Of a stretch of 6,275 nt of DNA, positions 1 to 5,425 are shown in pieces. The stretch covers positions 1 to 6,275 of the forward strand of contig CAYZQE010000113.1 in assembly GCA_964480635.1 (NCBI GenBank), given 5' to 3'. Numbering within the stretch: the stretch's first letter is position 1; each line of letters opens with the position of its first letter. The position numbers and the translations under genes are program-made. Origin of the DNA: CAYZQE01 sp964480635. Its GTDB lineage: Bacteria > Pseudomonadota > Gammaproteobacteria > GCA-001735895. The notes beneath the pieces were generated by a model. That model did no database searches. It was not told where the DNA came from and was given only the letters and a program-made list of their open reading frames with translations.

Positions 1-26
1 TTTGCAAGTTCTCTACGAGATGGCAT
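1..26 (-). CDS. tkt: Transketolase, N-terminal start only (partial)
   Basis: Read on the minus strand from an ATG at 26-24, the codons give MPSRRELA followed by AA, which begins an Asn or Lys codon, and the frame runs off the left edge. This resembles the start of bacterial transketolases (MxSRxELANAIR...), the thiamine-diphosphate enzyme that moves two-carbon units in the pentose phosphate and Calvin pathways. A good Shine-Dalgarno, AGAGGA at 40-35 on the minus strand, lies 8 nt before the ATG, and a plausible promoter precedes it. From family knowledge, transketolase genes lie close to metK in many gammaproteobacteria, which supports the call. Only eight codons are visible, so the identity rests on a short match plus context; the presence of a real minus-strand gene start is more secure than its name. 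Confidence 0.6.
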
Positions 27-48
27 GGCAATTTTCCTCTGTAATGTT

Positions 49-76
49 AATTTATCAACCCTAAACTTTGAGTCAA
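49..76 (-). promoter_or_regulatory. Probable sigma-70 promoter for the leftward (tkt) gene
   Basis: On the minus strand there is a -35 TTGACT (76-71), a 16-nt spacer, and an extended -10, TGATAAATT (57-49), in which TG precedes TAAATT by one base. Transcription would start near position 42, giving a very short leader of about 16 nt that begins just before the AGAGGA ribosome binding site at 40-35. The hexamers match consensus at 5 of 6 and 4 of 6 positions. This is seen by eye and not scored. Confidence 0.42.
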
Positions 77-273
77 TAATAAAATAATCAATAGCTTAGA
101 TTGTTATACAGGCAATCAGCCTAGCTAAGCATATAAAATAAAGCGCAGTATTCTCTCTTAAATGGGTCATTTCAGCAAGCCAAATTGGTGATAGAGGCAT
201 CTAAAAAAATTATGAGCCAACTAATATCTATTTAAAAACCCATAAAATTGGACTATGAAAAATCGAAAAAACT

Positions 274-307
274 GCTATCCTTTTTTGTTTTCGTCACTTG
301 GTATAGC
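274..307 (+). promoter_or_regulatory. Short hairpin abutting the metK start codon
   Basis: GCTATCC at 274-280 can pair with GGTATAGC at 300-307 (five pairs GCTAT/ATAGC, a one-base bulge, then CC/GG), leaving a T-rich 19-nt loop. The 3' arm ends two bases before the metK ATG and occupies the place where a Shine-Dalgarno would be. No purine-rich ribosome binding site is visible upstream of this ATG. The fold could limit initiation, but it is short and could be chance. Confidence 0.25.
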
Positions 308-309
308 AC

Positions 310-1470
310 ATGTCTAATTCTCATCTATTTACTTCAGAATCTGTTTCTGAAGGGCACCCAGATAAATTGTGTGATGCCATTTCAGATGCCATATTAGATG
401 CTGTTTTAGAACAAGATATTCATGCGCGGGTTGCTTGCGAAACATTAGCCAAAACGGGCATGATTATTCTGGCAGGCGAACTCACAACAACAGCCAATAT
501 AGACTTTGAAGGCATTGTACGCAAAACAGTTTTAGACATTGGCTATAACAGCTCAGAAATAGGTTTTGATGGCACAACTTGTGCGGTCATGAATGCTTTA
601 GGCCAGCAATCCCCAGATATAGCTCAAGGGGTTGATCGACAAACAGACGAAGATCAAGGCGCTGGCGACCAAGGCTTAATGTTTGGTTATGCCACCAATG
701 AAACCAAGACCCTAATGCCCGCTCCCATCACTTACGCCCACCTATTGGTTAAAAAACAAGCTGAATGTCGTAAAAATGGTGTTTTACCTTGGTTACGCCC
801 CGATGCTAAAAGCCAAGTGACCTTTCATTATGAAGACGGCAAACCTTCGGGCATTAATGCCGTCGTTCTCTCCACTCAGCACGACCCAGATATTAAGTTA
901 GGCGATTTACAAGAAGCAGTGATGGAAGAAATTATAAAGCCAGTGCTTCCCGCTAATTGGATTAACAAAAACACCTTATTTCACATTAACCCCACGGGGC
1001 AATTTATCATTGGCGGCCCAGTCGGAGATGCCGGTTTAACGGGGCGTAAAATCATCGTTGATACTTACGGCGGCATGGCACGGCATGGCGGTGGTGCTTT
1101 TTCCGGTAAAGACCCATCAAAGGTAGATCGTTCGGCTGCTTATGCAGGGCGTTATGTTGCCAAAAACATCGTCGCCGCCGGTCTTGCTGAACGCTGCGAG
1201 ATACAAATCAGCTATGCCATTGGTGTTGCTAAACCCACGTCTATTAGCATAGAAACCTTTGGCACTCATCACGTCAAGCAACAGCTCATCGTTGATTTAG
1301 TTCATGAACATTTTGACTTACGCCCTTATGGTATTGTCAAAAGCTTAAACCTTCTCCGCCCCATTTATAGACATACTGCTGCTTATGGTCACTTTGGGCG
1401 TGAAGAAGTTGATTTTACTTGGGAAAATACCGATAAGGCTGATGTACTTAAAAAGGAAGCTGGACTTTAA
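310..1470 (+). CDS. metK: S-adenosylmethionine synthetase (methionine adenosyltransferase)
   Basis: This cytoplasmic enzyme makes SAM from methionine and ATP, releasing phosphate and diphosphate, and supplies the methyl donor whose spent product is handled by ahcY downstream. At 386 residues it matches the usual bacterial length (E. coli about 383). The three MAT domains are present: N-terminal (about 4-101), central (about 115-234) and C-terminal (about 236-373). Visible motifs are GHPDK at 15-19 with the catalytic His16, CETLAKTG at 43-50, the mobile active-site loop GQQSPDIAQGVD at 98-109, signature GAGDQGLMFGY at 117-127, and the phosphate-binding GGGAFSGKDP at 260-269 followed by KVDRSAAY. 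The start is fixed by alignment: SHLFTSESVSEGHPDK directly follows Met-Ser-Asn, as in the family. No clear Shine-Dalgarno precedes it. The gene appears intact; no terminator is visible behind it, so readthrough into the next gene is possible. Confidence 0.98.
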   Translation: MSNSHLFTSESVSEGHPDKLCDAISDAILDAVLEQDIHARVACETLAKTGMIILAGELTTTANIDFEGIVRKTVLDIGYNSSEIGFDGTTCAVMNALGQQSPDIAQGVDRQTDEDQGAGDQGLMFGYATNETKTLMPAPITYAHLLVKKQAECRKNGVLPWLRPDAKSQVTFHYEDGKPSGINAVVLSTQHDPDIKLGDLQEAVMEEIIKPVLPANWINKNTLFHINPTGQFIIGGPVGDAGLTGRKIIVDTYGGMARHGGGAFSGKDPSKVDRSAAYAGRYVAKNIVAAGLAERCEIQISYAIGVAKPTSISIETFGTHHVKQQLIVDLVHEHFDLRPYGIVKSLNLLRPIYRHTAAYGHFGREEVDFTWENTDKADVLKKEAGL

Positions 1471-1558
1471 AAAATAGAAACTCTTTCGTTAGAAGCTCAC
1501 CCATAAATGAAGGTATCGTCTACACTCAATACATTACATAAAAGTATCACTTCATCTT

Positions 1559-1568
1559 GAGATAAGTT
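1559..1568 (+). promoter_or_regulatory. Ribosome binding site of the GGDEF-EAL gene
   Basis: GAGA at 1559-1562 lies 6 nt before the ATG at 1569 and is the best Shine-Dalgarno match there. The 98-bp gap after metK shows neither a hairpin with a T-run nor a strong promoter. A loose inverted repeat, ATGAAG (1507-1512) with CTTCAT (1550-1555), spans the middle of the gap but has no terminator-like T tract. Confidence 0.45.
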
Positions 1569-4500
1569 ATGTCACCTTTTCTTTATTTATTATCTATTTT
1601 AACCCTCGCTCTGCCGACGACTATTTCAGCACAAAACGTTAGCACCCAAAACAACCCTCATCTCACGCCCATTACATTGCAATTAATGTGGAAACATCAA
1701 TTTGAGTTTGCGGGTTTTTATGCCGCTAAAGCCAAAGGTTATTACCAACAAGCTGGCTTAGACGTTAATTTTAAAGAGTATGGTTTTGGCGATAATATTG
1801 TTGATGAAGTGGTTAGTGGTCGCGCTCAATATGGCATCCGCGATTCATCATTGATAATTGATCGTAGCGAAGGCAAGCCTGTTGTTTTATTAAGCTCTAT
1901 TTTTCAGCATTCGCCAATGGTGCTGATCAGCAAAAATGAATCAGGCATTATTAGCCCTGCTCAAATGATTGGTAAAAAAGTCATGCTTGCCTCGCATGAG
2001 CTCAGCAACGCATCTATTATTGCCATGCTCGACAAAGAGTCGGTATCCCTAGAGCAATTACAAGTGATTGAGCATAGCTTCAACATTGATGACCTCATTG
2101 ATGGCAAAGTAGATGTCATGTCTGCCTATGCCAGCAATCAGCCTAGTGTCTTTAAACAAAGAAATATAGCCATTAACATCATTAAACCGATTAATTTTGG
2201 CATTGATTTTTACGGCAATGGCATTTTCACCAGCGAACAACATATTCGAGATAACCCTCAGCAAACCAAAGATTTTATTGCTGCCAGTTTAAAGGGTTGG
2301 CAATATGCGCTTGAGCATCCTGAAGAAATTATTGATTTAATTTTAACCCAGTATAATAGTCAAAATAAAAGCCGTGGCGCATTACAATTTGAAGCAAAAA
2401 TACTGTCAGAATATATTTTACCTCAATTCATTCCCCTCGGCACTATCGACCCACTGCGCTTAACGCACATTGTCAACACCTATCAACAGCTTAATTTAAT
2501 AGATACTTCTTTTTCATTAGATGGTTTTTTAAACAGCAACATCTCTCAAAAGGCTCTTCGTGATTCTTTATTTAGTGCACAAGAGCGCACTTGGATTAAT
2601 AACAAAGAAGAGCTTATTTTAGGGGTCGATCCCAACTGGAAACCTTTCGAGTTTATCAATGAACAGCAACAATACGTTGGCATGGCCGCCGACTTTATTC
2701 GGCTGGTTGCACAAAAAATAGGCTTACCCATCAAAGTACAAAATAATACCACTTGGGCTGATGTAATGAGCAGCGCCAAAAGCAAAAATTTAGATGTATT
2801 ACCCGCTGTTATGCATTCAACCCGGCGCGACCAATTTTTAGATTTTACCTCACCGCATATCGTCTATCCAATGGTCATAGTCACCCATAAAAACGCCTCA
2901 TTTATCAGTCAACTAAACGACCTTAAAGGTGAGACTGTCGTCGTTGTGGATGGTTATGTAACTGAAGACTTGATTCGACAAAATCATTCCAGCTTAAACT
3001 TAGTCACCGCGCAGAACATTGATGATGCACTCACTATGGTTTCTAACGATGATGCGACTGCCTTTGTTGATAATTTAGGCGCGATTAATACCGCCATCTC
3101 AAAAGGAGGCTTTACTAATTTACGCATTAGCGGCACCACTCAGTATAAGTTTGAATTAAGCTTTGGTGTACCAAAAGGCGAAAAACTATTACTCAGTATT
3201 TTACAAAAAGCATTAGACGACATTAGCGAAAGCGAGCGCAACAGCATAAAAAATAAGTGGATCTCTCTGACCTACACCAAACAAACAGACCACACTTTAG
3301 TCTACCAAATCATTGCTGTTGCCATCATTTTTATACTGATGGTCATGGCTTGGAACCGCCGACTAACGAAGGAAGTAAACTCCCGCAAAGCCGCCGAGCT
3401 AAAAGCTCAAGAAAGCGAAAAACGCTTTCGTATGTTATTTGAGGACAACAAGGCTATTGAGTTGATTATAGACCCTGACAATGGGAAAATTATTGAAGCC
3501 AACCATTCTGCCATGGGTTTTTATGGCTACAGCTTGGATGAATTATTGAGTAAAAACATTAAAGAGATTAACTGTTTAACCGACGCAGAAATTCAACGCG
3601 AAACGGAACTTGCCAAGCGGCAACAGCGCACTCATTTTTATTTTAAGCACCGCCTTAGCGATGGCAGCATTCGTGATGTCGAAGTCCACTCAGGACCAGT
3701 ACAATGGGATAATAAAGAGCTGTTATATTCCATTATTCACGATGTAACCCATGAAAAAGAATTACAATTTAAGCTTGCTGAAAAAGCAACTGAGCTGGAG
3801 TACCAAGCAAGCCATGATGCCCTAACTGGCTTAATTAACCGTCGAGAATTTGAGCTTCGTCTTAATAACGCTATCTCATACTGCAAAAAACAAGGCAATT
3901 GCACACGTACTATTTTAGCGCTTGATTTAGACAATTTTAAGGTTGTTAATGATACGGCAGGGCACGCCGTAGGCGATGATGTACTTAAAAAAATCAGCCA
4001 AATCATGCTCGCTAAGGTACGCGAAAGAGACACCTTTGCTCGTTTAGGCGGCGATGAGTTTGGCGCTATTTTAGACAACTGCTCCATCAATGATGCCCAA
4101 GATGTCGCTCAAAGCATTATTAAAGCAGTGAAAGACTTTCATTACCAATGGGAAGATGACTACACTTTTCATTTGGGCGTTAGCATTGGTATTGCGCCCA
4201 TTGCATGCGATGGCGCAACACTTGATATGGTTCTAAATCAAGCGGATGCTGCTTGTTATGAAGCAAAGCGCTTAGGCAGAAATCGTGCGCAAGTTTATTC
4301 CCCAGACAACACGCTTGCCTCACGCCGCCAAGGTGAGCGCTGGTGGACCAACGAAATTTTAAGCGCCATCGAAGAAGATCGCTTCAGCCTGTATCATCAA
4401 ACCATCTTACCCATTGCGACGCACAATCAGCAGGAAGGCAATCAATTTGAAGTTTTATTGCGCTTGCATGATGTCGCAGGAAACTTGGTGTTTCCTGATA

Positions 4501-5081
4501 ATTTCATTCCCGCCGCAGAACACTATCAATTAATGCCAATGATTGATCGCTGGGTCATTGAAAATACCTTTATATGGCTCGCATATCACCCTGTTGCCCT
4601 AAACGATTTACAAAAATGTTCCATTAATTTATCGGGGCAAAGCATTACCGACAAAGACTTTTACGATGATGTTATTGAACAATTTCATCTACACGGTATT
4701 CCCGCAAACAAAATATGTTGGGAAATCACCGAAACCGCAGCCATTGCCGATTTTGATAAGGCGAAAGAGTTTATTTCACTCATGCGCGATTATGGCTGTT
4801 CATTTTCTTTAGATGACTTTGGCTCAGGCTTGTCGTCATTTAACTATTTAAAACACTTAGATGTCGATTTTATTAAAATTGATGGCGCCTTCATTAAAGA
4901 TATTTTAAGCAACCCTAAAGACCAACTCATTGTTGAATCAATTCGTACTATTAGCCAAGGCCTAAAGATGCAGACCATTGCTGAATTTGTAGAAAATGAC
5001 GATATAAAGCAACGTTTAATCGAATTAAACATTGATTATGCGCAAGGCTATGGCATTCATAAGCCGTCACCCCTTAAATAA
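1569..5081 (+). CDS. Membrane c-di-GMP enzyme: dual periplasmic binding domains-PAS-GGDEF-EAL
   Basis: This is a predicted inner-membrane sensor that both makes and degrades c-di-GMP. Residues 1-21 form a signal peptide with a likely cleavage after ISA. Residues about 34-250 are an NMT1/THI5-like solute-binding domain (WKHQFEFAGFYAAKAKGYY at 41-59). Residues about 348-567 are a second binding domain of SBP_bac_3 type (LGVDPNWKPFEF at 351-362). One transmembrane helix lies at about 578-595, then a short linker, PAS at about 616-728, GGDEF at about 745-912 and EAL at about 925-1165. The cyclase has DLDNFK at 786-791, GHAVGD at 798-803, an intact GGDEF at 827-831 and the inhibitory-site RxxD (RERD, 818-821) exactly five residues before it. 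The phosphodiesterase signature is EVL at 961-963; Asn1020, Glu1052, Asp1082-Asp1083, Lys1103, Glu1139 and Gln1159 all fit the catalytic set. Both activities are therefore plausible. The ligands are unknown: NMT1/THI5 relatives bind pyrimidines and other small molecules, and SBP_bac_3 relatives bind amino acids and similar compounds. No transporter genes accompany it. Confidence 0.93.
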   Translation: MSPFLYLLSILTLALPTTISAQNVSTQNNPHLTPITLQLMWKHQFEFAGFYAAKAKGYYQQAGLDVNFKEYGFGDNIVDEVVSGRAQYGIRDSSLIIDRSEGKPVVLLSSIFQHSPMVLISKNESGIISPAQMIGKKVMLASHELSNASIIAMLDKESVSLEQLQVIEHSFNIDDLIDGKVDVMSAYASNQPSVFKQRNIAINIIKPINFGIDFYGNGIFTSEQHIRDNPQQTKDFIAASLKGWQYALEHPEEIIDLILTQYNSQNKSRGALQFEAKILSEYILPQFIPLGTIDPLRLTHIVNTYQQLNLIDTSFSLDGFLNSNISQKALRDSLFSAQERTWINNKEELILGVDPNWKPFEFINEQQQYVGMAADFIRLVAQKIGLPIKVQNNTTWADVMSSAKSKNLDVLPAVMHSTRRDQFLDFTSPHIVYPMVIVTHKNASFISQLNDLKGETVVVVDGYVTEDLIRQNHSSLNLVTAQNIDDALTMVSNDDATAFVDNLGAINTAISKGGFTNLRISGTTQYKFELSFGVPKGEKLLLSILQKALDDISESERNSIKNKWISLTYTKQTDHTLVYQIIAVAIIFILMVMAWNRRLTKEVNSRKAAELKAQESEKRFRMLFEDNKAIELIIDPDNGKIIEANHSAMGFYGYSLDELLSKNIKEINCLTDAEIQRETELAKRQQRTHFYFKHRLSDGSIRDVEVHSGPVQWDNKELLYSIIHDVTHEKELQFKLAEKATELEYQASHDALTGLINRREFELRLNNAISYCKKQGNCTRTILALDLDNFKVVNDTAGHAVGDDVLKKISQIMLAKVRERDTFARLGGDEFGAILDNCSINDAQDVAQSIIKAVKDFHYQWEDDYTFHLGVSIGIAPIACDGATLDMVLNQADAACYEAKRLGRNRAQVYSPDNTLASRRQGERWWTNEILSAIEEDRFSLYHQTILPIATHNQQEGNQFEVLLRLHDVAGNLVFPDNFIPAAEHYQLMPMIDRWVIENTFIWLAYHPVALNDLQKCSINLSGQSITDKDFYDDVIEQFHLHGIPANKICWEITETAAIADFDKAKEFISLMRDYGCSFSLDDFGSGLSSFNYLKHLDVDFIKIDGAFIKDILSNPKDQLIVESIRTISQGLKMQTIAEFVENDDIKQRLIELNIDYAQGYGIHKPSPLK

Positions 5082-5147
5082 TTTAGCCAATTGTAAATAG
5101 ACCCTTGATTTTTTATTTAATTTAACTATATTCTTTCCACTTGGCCT

Positions 5148-5153
5148 TATAAT
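5148..5153 (+). promoter_or_regulatory. -10 box (TATAAT) of the ahcY leader promoter
   Basis: A perfect TATAAT lies 7-8 nt before the first base of the riboswitch P1 stem (5161), so transcription starting near 5160 would begin almost exactly at the aptamer. That spacing is the main support. The -35 is poor: the bases 17 nt upstream (ACTATA, 5125-5130) do not resemble TTGACA. The gap from the previous stop codon (5081) is AT-rich and has no visible terminator. Confidence 0.6.
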
Positions 5154-5160
5154 ACAGGCT

Positions 5161-5400
5161 CATCATCTTAAGGAACGCTGCAACAGATTGTTTAAGGAGA
5201 CACTGAACAACCGCCAATTATTTTTTACCGGCTAAAATGCACGACAACTTCCGTTAAATTCGACGCAATAGCCAGCTATTACGACGCATTTAACGAAACT
5301 TGACGCACATTTTTTCTCAGTGAAATTCTAATCGCGGTTATTCAGTGTCTCCTTAATTAACCTATCAGGCTTGAGTGATGCACACTTTATAACGGCGTTC
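5161..5400 (+). ncRNA. SAH riboswitch of ahcY, with an enlarged P2 arm
   Basis: This leader matches the S-adenosylhomocysteine riboswitch (Rfam RF01057 family), an ON switch that raises ahcY expression when SAH builds up. P1 pairs 5161-5172 with 5370-5380 (CATCA/TGATG, a bulged T5166, CTTAAG/CTTGAG with one wobble). The conserved core follows as GGAACGCTGCAAC (5172-5184). P2 is CTG (5178-5180) with CAG (5366-5368), followed by G5369 before the P1 3' strand, as in the known aptamer. The pseudoknot pairs GAACGC (5173-5178) with GCGTTC (5395-5400), and AACGGCG before its end matches consensus. Relative to the common GAGCGC/GCGCTC, one pair is swapped on both sides, which argues for a real structure. 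I could not build a clear P4. The P2 loop carries a 157-bp insert, making the aptamer about 240 nt instead of the usual 50-100. No terminator lies in the 25 nt before the ATG, so control is probably at translation. Confidence 0.9.
5192..5356. repeat. MITE-like palindromic element with TTAA flanks inside the riboswitch
   Basis: A perfect 16-bp inverted repeat bounds this stretch: TTAAGGAGACACTGAA at 5192-5207 and its reverse complement at 5341-5356. If the outer TTAA is a 4-bp target duplication, the element proper is 5196-5352 (157 bp). The terminal stem continues after one mismatch as AACCGC (5209-5214) with GCGGTT (5334-5339). A second, central imperfect palindrome pairs 5234-5272 with 5275-5313, 31 of 39 positions being complementary. 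There is no ORF of note, as expected for a non-autonomous miniature element moved by a transposase elsewhere. TTAA fits the YTAR target of IS5-subgroup and IS701 elements, and the end resembles IS5-type ends as I remember them (GGA, then GAACAA at positions 10-15). The parent family is inference. Confidence 0.7.
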
Positions 5401-5414
5401 ATTATTCATTTTAT

Positions 5415-5418
5415 AGGA
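5415..5418 (+). promoter_or_regulatory. ahcY Shine-Dalgarno (AGGA), possible riboswitch target
   Basis: AGGA lies 7 nt before the ATG at 5426. The wider ATAGG at 5413-5417 is complementary to CCTAT at 5361-5365 in the 3' strand of riboswitch P2, and AGGA is also complementary to TCCT (5350-5353) in the right end of the inserted element. Either pairing could hide the ribosome binding site when the aptamer is unfolded. The Shine-Dalgarno itself is reasonably clear; the switching partner is inference. Confidence 0.5.
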
Positions 5419-5425
5419 TACACTC

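Larger units (their letters stand above)
27..309. other. Divergent tkt-metK intergenic region
   Basis: This AT-rich stretch of 283 bases separates the leftward gene from metK and holds no convincing ORF. I looked for control elements known at metK genes. No MetJ box (AGACGTCT-like) is present, and I cannot assemble a SAM-I, SAM-II or SAM/SAH riboswitch core. Rightward promoter candidates are weak: TATAAA at 132-137 lacks a well-placed -35, and an extended -10-like TGCTATCCT at 273-281 lies 22 nt after TTGGAC (248-253), which is too far for a standard spacer. A loose hairpin pairs GCTTAG (94-99) with CTAAGC (125-130), with ATTG/CAAT inside. The metK promoter is therefore not assigned. Confidence 0.5.

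Noticed and set aside
27..309. SAM riboswitch or MetJ operator upstream of metK
   Set aside because: No AGACGTCT-like tandem boxes and no recognisable SAM-I, SAM-II or SAM/SAH core could be assembled.
1471..1568. Intrinsic terminator after metK
   Set aside because: The only inverted repeat (1507-1512 with 1550-1555) is short and widely spaced, and lacks a following T-run.
3737..4090. 117-codon open frame on the minus strand, and other short frames inside 1569-5081
   Set aside because: They overlap the PAS-GGDEF coding region and other conserved domains; they have no supporting ribosome sites or recognisable motifs and are shadows of the main gene.
5082..5147. Intrinsic terminator after the GGDEF-EAL gene (T-run near 5109-5117; GCCAA 5086-5090 with TTGGC 5141-5145)
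   Set aside because: The T-run has no GC-rich hairpin before it, and the two short complementary blocks are 50 nt apart with the T-run between them.
5252..5295. Integron attC-like core (GTTAAAT at 5253-5259 and ATTTAAC at 5288-5294)
   Set aside because: The sequences fit GTTRRRY and RYYYAAC, but their order is reversed relative to an attC site, where RYYYAAC comes first. No integrase or cassette context is visible.
5300..5332. Outward promoter carried by the insert (TTGACG 5300-5305, TCTAAT 5327-5332)
   Set aside because: The hexamers look reasonable, but the spacer is 21 bp, too long for a standard sigma-70 promoter, and a start there would lose the 5' half of the riboswitch.
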